Below are positions 7,907 to 19,195 of a DNA stretch of 64,000 nucleotides, one piece after another (the first letter of the stretch is position 1; each line of letters starts with the position of its first letter). Position numbers and translations under genes: made by a program. Source of the stretch: an uncultured Solobacterium sp. Lineage in GTDB: Bacteria; Bacillota_I; Bacilli_A; Erysipelotrichales; Erysipelotrichaceae. The DNA lies in assembly GCA_900543035.1 (NCBI GenBank), contig UQPV01000001.1, forward strand, positions 26,669-90,668. The letters are read 5' to 3'. The notes under the pieces are model-generated. The model was not told where the DNA came from. It ran no database searches and saw only the letters and a program-made list of their open reading frames with translations.

Positions 7907-9072
7907 ATTTCGCGCAGCGCGCGGATCCACAGCTGCAAAAAGCTCATCGGCCGCACCGCCTCCTTCACGCCCAGATCGACCGTGAACGTATAGCCGTCGC
8001 TCATCTTCACATGCGCCCTGGCGACGGTGTCTTTCGGATCATAAGGCAGCTCCTTCTTGACCAGCTCGATCTTCGTGGAGCTCACCTTGCTCTCTTTTCC
8101 CTTCTCATACATGAAATAGGCGTCCTCTCTGGCGATCAGCCCCACGCGGGAAGGATCGCCCTTTTCGATGGTCAGCGTATCCACCTCATCGCCCGCCGCA
8201 TACAGCTGCTTTTGTTCATAACGGGAAAATCCATACTCCAGCAGCTGGATCGTCTCCTGATTGCGCGTGGCGCTGTCTGGTTCATGCATCACCACAGCGA
8301 TCAGCCGCAGCGAATTGCGGCATGCCGTCGCCGTAATGCAGGAGCCGGCCTGATCGGTATAGCCGGTCTTCAAGCCGTCTGCCCCTTGCATCTGCCGGAT
8401 GAGCTTGTTGGTATTGACCAGCCAGAACTTCTGCGCGCTGTCCTCGCGGATATACGCATCGTATGTCCCGGTGATGGCCAGCAGCTCTTCGCCCCCTTCC
8501 TGCAGCAGCGCCGACGCGATGCGCGCCATATCGCTCGCGCAGCTGTAATGCTGCGGATCGTGCAGGCCGCTGGCATTGGTGAAATGCGTGTTGCTCAGCT
8601 TCAGCTCCTGCGCCTTTTCGTTCATCCGCTCGACGAAGGCTTCCTGCGTGCCGCTGATCTGCTCTGCCATGGCGACCATCGCATCATTGGCCGAAGCGAT
8701 GCAGATGCTCTTGAGCAGATCCTCCACGCTCATCGTCTCGCCCTCTTTCAGGTAGATCTGAGAGCCGCCCATGCCCGCTGCCTCTGCGCTGGCGCTGACT
8801 TGATCGCTGAGCTTCAATGCGCCGGAATGCAGTTCCTCATAGATGAGCAGCAGCCCCATCATCTTCGTCATCGACGCGGGATACATGCGCTTGTTTTCCT
8901 GACGGGCATACAGCTGTCTGCCGGAGGAAGCTTCGATCAAGCATACTGCCTGAGCGCTCGGGGCGAGCTCTGCCGCATCCTGGCTGATGGTCTCGCTTTC
9001 TCCGGCATGAACGCCCAACGGCATCATCACCATCACCGCGCTCAGCAGCGCACTCAGCAGTTTCTTTTTCAT
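7897..9072 (-). CDS. dacF: D-alanyl-D-alanine carboxypeptidase DacF
   Basis: 391-residue low-molecular-weight penicillin-binding protein (peptidase S11). Signal peptide residues 1-23 (ends GVHAG). Active-site SMTK around residue 66, SAN around 126, and KTG in GLKTGYTDQAG around 237. After the catalytic domain comes the beta-rich C-terminal domain and a final amphipathic helix (SFLQLWIRALREMF) for membrane attachment. It trims the terminal D-Ala of peptidoglycan pentapeptides. Position directly upstream of spoIIAA is the conserved location of dacF in spore formers. Confidence 0.92.
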   Translation of the reverse strand: MKKKLLSALLSAVMVMMPLGVHAGESETISQDAAELAPSAQAVCLIEASSGRQLYARQENKRMYPASMTKMMGLLLIYEELHSGALKLSDQVSASAEAAGMGGSQIYLKEGETMSVEDLLKSICIASANDAMVAMAEQISGTQEAFVERMNEKAQELKLSNTHFTNASGLHDPQHYSCASDMARIASALLQEGGEELLAITGTYDAYIREDSAQKFWLVNTNKLIRQMQGADGLKTGYTDQAGSCITATACRNSLRLIAVVMHEPDSATRNQETIQLLEYGFSRYEQKQLYAAGDEVDTLTIEKGDPSRVGLIAREDAYFMYEKGKESKVSSTKIELVKKELPYDPKDTVARAHVKMSDGYTFTVDLGVKEAVRPMSFLQLWIRALREMFA

Positions 9073-9113
9073 GTTATCGACCTCAGTGATACTCTATGCC
9101 CAAGCTCCCCTGC

Positions 9114-9713
9114 TCATGACTGCACCATGCGCACTTTCGGCGCGCTGACATACATCCGCTTCACGAGCGGAAGCTCCTTTTGCAGCGAGATGACATAGGC
9201 AAACCGGCTCTGCATCTGAAAGATGTGCCCTGACTCAGAGCGATAGGCCGGATCTCCCTGCAGCCGGATGCAGTATTCCGCTTGTGCCGGCAGCGTCTTC
9301 TCTCCGCTCATCCATGCGCTGACATCAAAGCAGACCTCATCGCGCGCGCTCGACACCTGCAGCACAGTATCCGCCTCGACCACATACGCCCCCGCGCACA
9401 TCGGGATATGCAGCTGCCACAGCCCGCTGGACAGCCGATTCACGCTTTCCCGCCGGCCTATCGCGATCGGATCGACCGGCTGCACCTCCTGCAGGCTGTG
9501 CTTGCCGGCCTCTGCCTGCAAGGCGGCGATCTCCTCTTCCATATCGATCTGCAGCCGGATGCGCAAAGTGCCGTCATCCTGAGCAGTGACTTTCTGCGTG
9601 ATCGTCACCCCGTCCTGACGATCGACCATGGCATCTTGCAAAGGCGCATATTCCCGCAGCGACGCGGAGATGGACGCGCTGATCAGCATCAGCATGATCC
9701 ATATGATCTTCAT
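9114..9713 (-). CDS. Predicted exported protein of unknown function
   Basis: 199-residue protein with a hydrophobic N-terminal segment (about residues 2-18) that is probably a signal peptide or membrane anchor. The rest is predicted mostly beta, with repeated patterns such as TLRIRLQIDMEEE and VVEADTVLQVSS. GAGGTGAGG precedes the ATG. It sits 41 bases upstream of dacF on the same strand, so co-transcription is likely and a sporulation envelope role is possible. I recognise no family. Confidence 0.6.
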   Translation of the reverse strand: MKIIWIMLMLISASISASLREYAPLQDAMVDRQDGVTITQKVTAQDDGTLRIRLQIDMEEEIAALQAEAGKHSLQEVQPVDPIAIGRRESVNRLSSGLWQLHIPMCAGAYVVEADTVLQVSSARDEVCFDVSAWMSGEKTLPAQAEYCIRLQGDPAYRSESGHIFQMQSRFAYVISLQKELPLVKRMYVSAPKVRMVQS

Positions 9714-9764
9714 GACCTCACCTCACCCTGATGTTACGCCTATCGCTTCGCACATGCTGTCGAT

Positions 9765-9794
9765 AAAAAAACAGACATGCTCAGCCATGCCTGT
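9765..9794 (-). terminator. Terminator of the RluA-family gene
   Basis: Minus strand ACAGGCATG, loop GCTGAG holding the stop codon, CATGTCTGT, then a T run. Confidence 0.85.
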
Positions 9795-10722
9795 CTTGCA
9801 AAAGCGTGCGCATCTGCTTGGGCAGCTTCTCTTTGGGAAGCTCGATGACACGCGTATTCAGATAAGAAAGCGAATTCGCCGGGTCCAGGGAAAACGACAG
9901 ACGAAAGGCGCATAAGGCCTGATGCCCGCTCTGCCGGCGCGCGCCATATTTGACATCGCCGATCAGCGGATGATGGATGTGCGCAAAAGATGCCCGGATC
10001 TGATGGAAACGTCCGCTGTGCAGCTCTACCATCACCAGCGAGCAGGCGTCGTCCGCACGCAGCAGCCGGTAAGAAAGCGCGCAGTCCTTTCCCTCATCTT
10101 CGCTCAGCACTGCCTTCATCCCTTCCTTGCGATGGCGCAGCGTGATCGTCCCTTCCGGCGGAGAGACCCTGCCCTCGCATAACGCCAGGTAATATTTATG
10201 GACCTCATGGGCGCGGATGGCGGCATTCATGTCGCGCAGCGCACGGGCGTGCTTGCCAGCGATGAGCAGCCCTCTCGTATTGCGGTCGAGCCGGTTGCAC
10301 AGCGCCGGGACAAAGCTCTGCTCCTGATCAGGATCATATTCCCCGCGCACATACAGATAATGGAGGATGCGGCTGACCGCGCAGTCCTGCGGCCCTTGTT
10401 CATCACGCTGTGAGCGCAGTCCCTGCGGCTTGTCGATCACCAGGATATGCTCATCCTCATAGACCACATCGAGAGAGGCAGGCACCTGCAGGAAGTCATG
10501 TTCCTTTTTCTCGTCCTGCAGGAACCGCGGATCGATGAACAGCAGCACATGATCTCCCTCCTGCAGCCGCTGAGCGATCTCACAGCGCTTGCGGTTCACC
10601 TTGATCTTCTTGCTGCGCACCGCCTTATACAGATAGCTTCTGGGCAGGGCGGGAAACGCCTTCATCAGAAAACGGTCGACCCGCTGCCCGGCGTCATTTT
10701 TCGCAATGATGATTTCCTTCAT
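9781..10722 (-). CDS. RluA family 23S rRNA pseudouridine synthase
   Basis: 313-residue RNA-modifying enzyme. An S4 RNA-binding domain occupies about residues 12-65 (QRVDRFLMKAF ... SKKIKVNRKRC). The catalytic domain carries the RLDRNTRGLLIAGK motif, with the essential Asp about residue 148 (RLD), and later HQIRASFAHIHHPLIGDVKYG. It isomerises specific uridines in large-subunit rRNA; the RluC/RluD/YlyB subtype and target cannot be fixed by eye. The gene is divergent from the helicase across a dyad-symmetric promoter region. Confidence 0.9.
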   Translation of the reverse strand: MKEIIIAKNDAGQRVDRFLMKAFPALPRSYLYKAVRSKKIKVNRKRCEIAQRLQEGDHVLLFIDPRFLQDEKKEHDFLQVPASLDVVYEDEHILVIDKPQGLRSQRDEQGPQDCAVSRILHYLYVRGEYDPDQEQSFVPALCNRLDRNTRGLLIAGKHARALRDMNAAIRAHEVHKYYLALCEGRVSPPEGTITLRHRKEGMKAVLSEDEGKDCALSYRLLRADDACSLVMVELHSGRFHQIRASFAHIHHPLIGDVKYGARRQSGHQALCAFRLSFSLDPANSLSYLNTRVIELPKEKLPKQMRTLLQDRHG

Positions 10723-10737
10723 GTTCTCACCGGGTTT

Positions 10738-10770
10738 AGTATAACATAATGAAGCAGATTATGTTACACT
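10738..10770. promoter_or_regulatory. Dyad with two extended -10 promoter elements
   Basis: GTATAACATAAT, seven bases, ATTATGTTACAC form a near-perfect inverted repeat. Each arm creates an extended -10: TGTTATACT on the minus strand towards the pseudouridine synthase, TGTTACACT on the plus strand towards the helicase. Confidence 0.55.
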
Positions 10771-10798
10771 TGAATGAAGAACGCGAGGAGATGAGCTC

Positions 10799-13135
10799 AT
10801 GTACACATGCCGGATCTCGGTCCACGAGCTGGTGGAGACCAGCTATCTGCAAGGAAGCCTGACTTCACAGGGGATGAGCGCCCAGCGCGCACAGCTGGGC
10901 GCCCGCATCCACCGCATGCTGCAGGGCCAGCGAGGAAAGGACTATCAAAGCGAAGTGTTCTTCCGCCATGAAAGCGTGCTGGACGACATCACGATCATCG
11001 TCGAAGGGCGTGCCGACGGCATCGAGATCACTGATGGAGAGATCCTGGTGGAAGAGATCAAATCCACCCTGCTGCCTGTCGAACAGATCGACGACAGCAT
11101 CTTCGTCCATTTTGCCCAGTGCTATGTCTATGCCCATTTCTGTCTGCTTCAGCTCCCTGAGCAGGAAGAGATCGTCACCCGCGTGACCTATGTCCAGGCC
11201 AAGAGCGGACAGGAAAAACACTTTGAGCGCGCGCTGTCCCGCAGCGAGCTGGATGCGTTCTATGCCCAGCTGTTGGACAACTACCGCAGATGGGCCGTCC
11301 TGCGCCGCGATCTGCACATCAGCGCCAGAACGAGCACAAAGGCGCTGCAGTTCCCCTTTCCCAGCTATCGGGACCACCAGCGGGAATTCGCGGCCTGGGT
11401 CTATCAGACGATCATCAATGCGTCCTCCCTCATCGTGCAGGCGCCCACAGGCATCGGCAAGACCATCTCGACCTTGTTTCCCGCCCTCAAGGCGCTGGGA
11501 GAAGGAAAATGTGAGAAGATCTTCTATCTATGCGCGAAGAACATGACCGCTGCCGTCGCCCGGGACACGATGCGTCTGTTCTATGCGCAGGATCTTTCCC
11601 TGAAGACGGTCTTCCTCACGGCCAAAGACAAGATCTGTCCGATGGAGGAGAGACGCTGCGATGAATGCCCGTATGCGGACAACTATTACGGGCGGGTGCG
11701 CCCTGTGCTTTACCGCCTGCTCACAGAGTGCCAGGAGCTTGACGCCGACACCTTTTCCCGCTATGGAGAAGAGGCGTCGCTTTGTCCCTTCGAGCTCTCG
11801 CTGGACGCTTCCCTGTACGCCTCATTGATCGTCTGCGACTATAATTATGTCTTTGACCCAGCCGTCTATCTCAGGCGGTTCTTCGAAGAAAAGGGCAGCT
11901 ATGTCTTCCTGATCGATGAAGCGCACAATCTGGTGGACCGCGCCCGCGAGATGTACAGCGCCGACCTGTGGCAAGAGGAGCTTTGCGAACTGCGCAGGCT
12001 GATCAAGACAGACGCAGATGCGCTCCGCGCGGCGCTTCGTCCGCTCGATCGCGCCTTGAAACAGCTGAGCGATGAATGCGAAGGCGCCTTGCACTCTCGC
12101 AAAGCGCCCATGGATGACCTCAGCCTGCAGCTCAATCGGCTCATCGACGAATGCGACCTGTGGCTGCAGACCCATCCGCAGGAAGAGCATCGCGACGCCA
12201 TCCTGGAGATCTACTTCCACCTGGTGAGCTGCCGCAGGATCTTCGAGCTGTCTGACGATGATTTCATCACCTGGTATGAGAATGACGCCGCACGCGGCTT
12301 CCACCTCCGCCTGTATTGCCTGAATCCGGCTGCCCGCATCCAGGAGCGCCTCTCCTGCGGCAAGGCCGCCGTCTATTTCAGCGCGACGCTCTCGCCCTCG
12401 CTGTATTATGCCACGCTGCTTGGCGAACAGGAAAAGGCAAAGCGCATCGCCCTGCCCTCCATCTTCAGCACGGATCAGTATGCCCTGATCATCCACGAAG
12501 GCATTTCCACCCGCTGGCAGCACCGCGCAGCCAGTGCCTTGCAGATCGTGAACGCCATCTATCACAGCGTGATCCCCAAGCCCGGCAACTACATCGTCTT
12601 CTTTCCCAGCTACCGCTACATGGAAACTTGCGCCGAGCTGTTCCGCAGACATTATCCCGCCATCCCGCTGCATGTGCAGGGTGCGGCGATGACGCCGCAA
12701 GAGCGTCAGGCATTCTTGGAGCGGTTCGAGACCTTCGGTGAGATGCAGCTGCATTTCTGCGTGCTGGGCGGCATGTTTGCCGAAGGCATCGACTTCAGCG
12801 GCGAACGGCTCATCGGCACGATCATCATCGGCGTCGGGCTGCCGATGATCAACCCTGAATCCGACTTTGTGAAAGAGCACTTCGACGCGCAAGGCAAGCC
12901 CGGATATCACTTCGCCTATACGTTTCCCGGCATGAACAAAGTGCTGCAGGCCATGGGCAGGGTCATCCGCACAAAAAAAGACAGCGGCATCATCGTCCTG
13001 ATCGATGACCGCTATCTCACGCCGCTCTATCGCTCGCTGTTTCCGCCGCATTACCGCCATGCTCTCTGCGTCCGTGACAACCTGCGCCTGGAAACGCTGA
13101 TCCGCGCCTTCTGGCAGAAACGCTCAGAACAGTGA
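10799..13135 (+). CDS. DinG/XPD-like Fe-S helicase with N-terminal nuclease domain
   Basis: 778-residue superfamily 2 helicase. Residues about 1-190 look like a PD-(D/E)XK nuclease-type domain (EGRADGI and EEIKST supply the acidic and lysine residues). Walker A is APTGIGKTIST (about residue 217). Four cysteines (KDKIC, ERRC, DEC, ASLC) fit the XPD-type 4Fe-4S cluster. The DEAH box is FLIDEAHN, and the last motif is QAMGRVIRTKKD. It should unwind DNA 5'-3' in repair. GAGGAG precedes the ATG. The end overlaps the convergent HAD gene by 12 bases. Confidence 0.88.
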   Translation: MYTCRISVHELVETSYLQGSLTSQGMSAQRAQLGARIHRMLQGQRGKDYQSEVFFRHESVLDDITIIVEGRADGIEITDGEILVEEIKSTLLPVEQIDDSIFVHFAQCYVYAHFCLLQLPEQEEIVTRVTYVQAKSGQEKHFERALSRSELDAFYAQLLDNYRRWAVLRRDLHISARTSTKALQFPFPSYRDHQREFAAWVYQTIINASSLIVQAPTGIGKTISTLFPALKALGEGKCEKIFYLCAKNMTAAVARDTMRLFYAQDLSLKTVFLTAKDKICPMEERRCDECPYADNYYGRVRPVLYRLLTECQELDADTFSRYGEEASLCPFELSLDASLYASLIVCDYNYVFDPAVYLRRFFEEKGSYVFLIDEAHNLVDRAREMYSADLWQEELCELRRLIKTDADALRAALRPLDRALKQLSDECEGALHSRKAPMDDLSLQLNRLIDECDLWLQTHPQEEHRDAILEIYFHLVSCRRIFELSDDDFITWYENDAARGFHLRLYCLNPAARIQERLSCGKAAVYFSATLSPSLYYATLLGEQEKAKRIALPSIFSTDQYALIIHEGISTRWQHRAASALQIVNAIYHSVIPKPGNYIVFFPSYRYMETCAELFRRHYPAIPLHVQGAAMTPQERQAFLERFETFGEMQLHFCVLGGMFAEGIDFSGERLIGTIIIGVGLPMINPESDFVKEHFDAQGKPGYHFAYTFPGMNKVLQAMGRVIRTKKDSGIIVLIDDRYLTPLYRSLFPPHYRHALCVRDNLRLETLIRAFWQKRSEQ

Positions 13136-13762
13136 AGCAAACGCGCTGATGTCATCCACGACCGGGCAGCCGCATTGCTTCAGCTTGTCTTTGTGCTCAT
13201 GTCCGTTGGCGATCAGCACGCAGCGGCAGCCCGCCGCGCTCGCCACTTCATAATCATGCACGCTGTCCCCGGCGAACACGACGCCCTGCGGATCGATCCC
13301 GCTGTGCGCGATGAAGCGCTGCGCCAGGCTTTCCTTTGAGCGGGCATAGACATCATGGATGCCCAACACCTCCTCGAAAAAGGGCGCGATCGGATAACGC
13401 GAAAGCTGATCATGCAGATAATCCAGCCGTGAAGCGCTCAGCAGCACCTGCCGCTTGCCTTTTTCCTGAAAGCTGCGCAGCACATCCTGCGCGTGCGCAT
13501 ACAGGCTGCAGTTCAGGCTGCGCGGCTGATAATACCGCATATAGCGATGCGCAAGCGACTCAAATGACTCTTGTTCAAAATCAAATCCGGCCTTGCGGTA
13601 ATATTCGATGATGGGAAACTGAAACACACGCTGATAATGCTCATGGTCCAGCTGCGGCAGGTGATGCTCCTGCAGCAGGCGGTTGATGGACGTCATGCAC
13701 AGCTCTACATCGTCCAGCAATGTGCCGTTCCAGTCCCACACTATGGTCGTGATGTCTTCCAT
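13124..13762 (-). CDS. HAD superfamily phosphatase, phosphoglycolate phosphatase-like
   Basis: 212-residue HAD hydrolase. Motif I is WDWNGTLLDD near the N-terminus (nucleophile and acid Asp), motif II Ser is in LLSASRLD, motif III Lys about residue 143 (SKESLAQRF), and motif IV is VFAGDSVHDYEVASAAG. A helical cap lies between motifs I and II. The substrate cannot be determined; phosphoglycolate or a nucleotide monophosphate is plausible. AGGTGAG lies upstream of the ATG. It appears to be a single-gene unit. Confidence 0.85.
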   Translation of the reverse strand: MEDITTIVWDWNGTLLDDVELCMTSINRLLQEHHLPQLDHEHYQRVFQFPIIEYYRKAGFDFEQESFESLAHRYMRYYQPRSLNCSLYAHAQDVLRSFQEKGKRQVLLSASRLDYLHDQLSRYPIAPFFEEVLGIHDVYARSKESLAQRFIAHSGIDPQGVVFAGDSVHDYEVASAAGCRCVLIANGHEHKDKLKQCGCPVVDDISAFASLF

Positions 13763-13812
13763 CTTCTCACCTCTGACAACACATTGTAGAGGATAGCCGC
13801 AAAAAGTGCAAG

Positions 13813-13842
13813 AAAAAGACCGGGAAATGCATACGCCCGGTC
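13813..13842 (-). terminator. Terminator after the Cys-rich gene
   Basis: Minus strand GACCGGG, 11-base loop, CCCGGTC, then T5. Confidence 0.85.
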
Positions 13843-13855
13843 ATGCGCCATCAGA

Positions 13856-14185
13856 CTACTGTTTGTCTTCGTTATCGCCGAATGTGCTGCGGTAGCGGCC
13901 GAAGCGGCCGTTATCCTCGTTGTACTCCTCATCTGCCGCAAACGGGCTCACGCCCAGGCATCTGGCCACGCGGCGTTCAAAATCACGCTCAGCGCGGCGC
14001 AGGCAGCCATAATCGATCTGCTGGCACGAAGAGTCGTGATTGCAGCAGCATCTTCTGCAGCACTGGCAGCACTGCTGCGGGCGGCAGCAGCACGGCCCTC
14101 CGCTCATGCTGGTGCTCGTGCACTGGTTGATGCGGATATGCTGTCCGCGGGATGCGCATCCGCAGTTGTTTCTGTTACAGTTCAT
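13856..14185 (-). CDS. Cysteine-rich small protein, candidate spore coat component
   Basis: 109-residue protein with 17 cysteines, nearly all in the first 70 residues, arranged in clusters such as GPCCCRP, QQCCQCC and RRCCCNH. The C-terminal 40 residues are charged and Cys-free (RRAERDFERRVARC is the last Cys). No signal peptide. GGGAGGA precedes the ATG. I know no exact family; Cys-rich coat or crust proteins of spore formers have a similar composition. A SigE-like promoter upstream supports mother-cell expression. A metal-binding role is an alternative. The gene stands alone with its own terminator. Confidence 0.65.
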   Translation of the reverse strand: MNCNRNNCGCASRGQHIRINQCTSTSMSGGPCCCRPQQCCQCCRRCCCNHDSSCQQIDYGCLRRAERDFERRVARCLGVSPFAADEEYNEDNGRFGRYRSTFGDNEDKQ

Positions 14186-14226
14186 CTCTGATTCCTCCCT
14201 TTCCTGAGATTTCTCATCTCTGCTTC

Positions 14227-14256
14227 AGACTATGAGGCATCCGAAAAATGATATGG
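14227..14256 (-). promoter_or_regulatory. Candidate SigE-type promoter of the Cys-rich gene
   Basis: Minus strand CCATATC, 15-base spacer, CATAGTCT. This matches the SigE consensus well and predicts a leader of about 34 bases that contains the ribosome site. Confidence 0.5.
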
Positions 14257-14357
14257 ACACTTAACCATTGAAACCGGATACGAGATCCCTTTCTTTTTTG
14301 ATAAAAGCGGTTTTTTTATGAGAAAAAATCAGATATAATAGGGCTGAGGTGAATTTA

Positions 14358-15875
14358 ATGAGAGGAATCTATAACTCAGTGACAGACATCCGCAGAAAAG
14401 TCTTCACTGAAATCGCCAGACTGGCATACGAAGGGGGAGACTATGCCAAGAAGATCGAGGAACTCCCATACAAGATCCTGCCCGGACACAAGGCGAGCTA
14501 CCGCAACAGCATCTTTCTGGAGCGCGCCATCATCGGCGAGCGCCTGCGCCTGGGCATCGGCCTTCCGCTTCGCAGCATGGAGGAACAGTCCACGCTGTCC
14601 GATGGGATCGAAGAAAGCGCGATCGCCGAGAAATATTATGATGATCCGCTGATCAACATCATCAAGTTCGCATGCAACGCCTGCCCGGAAAAGAAGATCG
14701 TCGTGACAGACACCTGCCAGGGATGCCTTTCCCATCAGTGTACGGAAGTCTGCCCGAAGGACGCCATCCACATCGTGAACGGCAAAAGCCAGATCGATCA
14801 GGACAAGTGCATCAAGTGCGGACGCTGCATGGAGGCGTGCCCGTATCACGCCATCAACAAGCTGGAGCGCCCTTGCGCAGCAAGCTGCGGCATGGATGCG
14901 ATCCATTCCGACGAGGACGGCTGCGCGGAGATCGACTATGACAAGTGCGTATCCTGCGGCATGTGCCTGGTCAACTGTCCTTTCGGCGCCATCGTCGACA
15001 AAGGCCAGATCTTCCAGACGATCCACGCGATCAAGGACGGCCATGAGGTCATCGCGGCCATCGCGCCGGCATTCGTCGGACAGTTCGGCCCGAGCGTAAC
15101 GCCGGACAAGGTCAAGAGCGCATTGAAAGAGCTCGGCTTCGCCGACGTGGTCGAAGTGGCCATCGGCGCTGACCTGTGCACCATCGAAGAAGCAGAAGAC
15201 TTCCTGAACAAGGTTCCGGAAAAGCAGCCGTTCATGGCAACGTCCTGCTGCCCGGCATGGTCCGTGATGGCAAAGAAGCTGTTCCCGGATTTCAAGCCGT
15301 ACATCTCCATGGCGCTGACGCCGATGGTATTGACCGGAAGGCTGATCAAAAAGGAAAAGCCTAACGCCAAGGTCGTATTCATCGGACCGTGCGCAGCCAA
15401 GAAGCTGGAAGCCAGCCGCCGAAGCATTCGTTCCGACGTCGATTTCGTCCTGACCTTCGAAGAAGTGATGGGCATGTTCGTGGCCAAAGGGGTAAACCTC
15501 GAACAGATCAGCGTCAGTGAGCCGCTGACGGAAGGAACAGGATCCGGACGCGGATTCGCAGTCAGCGGAGGAGTCGCAGAAGCCGTCAAGAATCAGATCC
15601 TCAAGGATCATCCGGACATGGAAGTCAAGGTCCAGGCTGCCGAAGGGCTCAAGAACTGCAAGACGATGCTGATGATGGCCAAGGCAGGACGGCTCAACGG
15701 TTATCTGCTCGAAGGCATGGCATGCCCGGGAGGATGCGTTGCCGGAGCGGGAACGCTGCAGCCGGTCATGAAGTCAAGCACGCTCGTCAAGAAGTATGTC
15801 AAGGAAGCTGACAAGCAGATCTCCAGCGAATCTGACTACAGCGACAACCTCAACCTGCTGACCGAGCACGGATAA
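14358..15875 (+). CDS. [FeFe] hydrogenase, ferredoxin-type catalytic subunit
   Basis: 505-residue one-piece hydrogenase. An N-terminal region of about 90 residues is followed by Cys clusters, including two 4Fe-4S ferredoxin motifs (CIKCGRCMEACP, CVSCGMCLVNCP). The H-cluster domain has all three signatures: TSCCPAW, PCAAKK and EGMACPGGCVAGAG. It resembles the group B type of Clostridia and gut Firmicutes and would exchange electrons between ferredoxin and protons. The HydE/F/G maturases must lie elsewhere. I start at the ATG at 14358, with GAGGTGA 5 bases upstream; a TATAAT lies at 14334-14339. Confidence 0.92.
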   Translation: MRGIYNSVTDIRRKVFTEIARLAYEGGDYAKKIEELPYKILPGHKASYRNSIFLERAIIGERLRLGIGLPLRSMEEQSTLSDGIEESAIAEKYYDDPLINIIKFACNACPEKKIVVTDTCQGCLSHQCTEVCPKDAIHIVNGKSQIDQDKCIKCGRCMEACPYHAINKLERPCAASCGMDAIHSDEDGCAEIDYDKCVSCGMCLVNCPFGAIVDKGQIFQTIHAIKDGHEVIAAIAPAFVGQFGPSVTPDKVKSALKELGFADVVEVAIGADLCTIEEAEDFLNKVPEKQPFMATSCCPAWSVMAKKLFPDFKPYISMALTPMVLTGRLIKKEKPNAKVVFIGPCAAKKLEASRRSIRSDVDFVLTFEEVMGMFVAKGVNLEQISVSEPLTEGTGSGRGFAVSGGVAEAVKNQILKDHPDMEVKVQAAEGLKNCKTMLMMAKAGRLNGYLLEGMACPGGCVAGAGTLQPVMKSSTLVKKYVKEADKQISSESDYSDNLNLLTEHG

Positions 15876-15885
15876 AAACGATCAG

Positions 15886-15907
15886 GGACACTTCGGTGTC
15901 CTTTTTT
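15886..15907 (+). terminator. Terminator after the hydrogenase gene
   Basis: GGACAC, TTCG tetraloop, GTGTCC, then T6. Confidence 0.92.
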
Positions 15908-15978
15908 CGTCCAGGCAAAACAGCGGTGTGTTTTGCCGCAAAGTCTGCTATACTAATGGACAGGAAGGTGAGATCATC

Positions 15979-17910
<1,932 letters not shown>

Positions 17911-17914
17911 GGCG

Positions 17915-19087
17915 ATGATCCATTTTCAATATCATGCCCCGACCCAGGTGATCTTCGGGCAAGACAGTTATCTGCAGGCTCCGCGCCTGATCCAGGAAGC
18001 AGGCGCCTCCCGCATCCTCGTCCACTACGGCCGCCGCAGCGTCATCCGCTCAGGCCTGCTCAGCCGAATGCTCAGCGCGCTGCAGGACGCCGGCATCCCT
18101 TATGAGACATTGGGCGGCGTACGTCCGAACCCCCGTCTGTCCCTGGTCCATGAGGGCATCAGCCTGGTCAAGGAAAAACAGATCGATTTCATCCTGGCCA
18201 TCGGCGGCGGAAGCGTCATCGACTCGGCCAAGGCCATTGCCTACGGCGCATGCAACGAGGGCGAGATCTGGGATTATTACATGAAGCGCAAACAGGTCAA
18301 GGGCGCGCTTCCGGTCGGCTGCATCGCCACAGCTGCCGCAGCCGGCAGCGAGATGAGCAATTCCAGCGTCATCACCAATGAAGAGGGATGGCTCAAGCGC
18401 GGGCTTTCCTCATCATATGGCTATTGCCGATTCGCCCTGCTGGATCCCGCGCTGACGCTGAGCATGCCGATGGAACAGACGATGAGCGGCTGCACCGATA
18501 TCCTCATGCATGCGCTGGAACGCTTCTTTACCCGGGAAGCGCAAGGCGAGCTCATCGATGAGATGACCTATGCGCTGATGCGCACGGTCATCCGCCACAC
18601 ACGCCGCCTTCATCATGATCTCTCTGACTTAGATTCACGCGCACAGATCATGTGGGCAAGCGAGGCCGCACATAACGGCATGTGCGGCGACCGCACGCTG
18701 GGCGACTGGGCGTCGCATCAGCTTGAACATGAGCTCAGCGGCATGTTCGATGTCGCCCATGGCGCCGGACTGGCCGCGCTGTGGCCAAGCTGGGCACGCT
18801 ATGTCTGCTCATCCGGCACCGCCCGCTTTGCCGCCCTCGCCAGAAACCTCTTCGACATCCGCATGCCGGATGATGAAGCATGCGCTTACGCCGGCATCGA
18901 CGCTATGGAAGCGCTGTTTCGAGAGATCGGGATGCCCGTGCGCATCCATGAACTGGGCATCACGCTGAGCGATGAGCAGATCGATCTTCTCGCACGCAAA
19001 TGCAGCTACGATCACAGCCGGACCATCGGCAAGATCAAAGCGCTGGATGAAGAAGACATGAAGAACATTTACCGTCAGGCACGCTGA
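17915..19087 (+). CDS. Iron-containing alcohol dehydrogenase (butanol dehydrogenase-like)
   Basis: 390-residue group III dehydrogenase. The nucleotide-binding GGGS motif is in AIGGGSVIDSAKA. Metal ligands are the Asp of GCTDILMHALE and the His residues of DWASHQLEHEL and DVAHGAGLA. It resembles BDH/YqhD proteins that reduce aldehydes to alcohols with NAD(P)H. AGGAG precedes the ATG. Linkage to nadE suggests a joint role in pyridine-nucleotide or redox balance, but this is only context. Confidence 0.9.
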   Translation: MIHFQYHAPTQVIFGQDSYLQAPRLIQEAGASRILVHYGRRSVIRSGLLSRMLSALQDAGIPYETLGGVRPNPRLSLVHEGISLVKEKQIDFILAIGGGSVIDSAKAIAYGACNEGEIWDYYMKRKQVKGALPVGCIATAAAAGSEMSNSSVITNEEGWLKRGLSSSYGYCRFALLDPALTLSMPMEQTMSGCTDILMHALERFFTREAQGELIDEMTYALMRTVIRHTRRLHHDLSDLDSRAQIMWASEAAHNGMCGDRTLGDWASHQLEHELSGMFDVAHGAGLAALWPSWARYVCSSGTARFAALARNLFDIRMPDDEACAYAGIDAMEALFREIGMPVRIHELGITLSDEQIDLLARKCSYDHSRTIGKIKALDEEDMKNIYRQAR

Positions 19088-19116
19088 TGCCTGTGACCAG
19101 ACCAGCTGAATAAGGC

Positions 19117-19165
19117 AAAAGGGTCGGGACGCCGCCATAATGAGCAGCTCCCGGCCCTTTTCTCC
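19117..19165 (+). terminator. Terminator after alcohol dehydrogenase
   Basis: AAAAGGGTCGGG pairs with CCCGGCCCTTTT across a 22-base loop; one G-U pair. It could act on both strands. Confidence 0.65.
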
Positions 19166-19195
19166 TGTCCTCTTCTCGATCCTGACGAGACAGGC

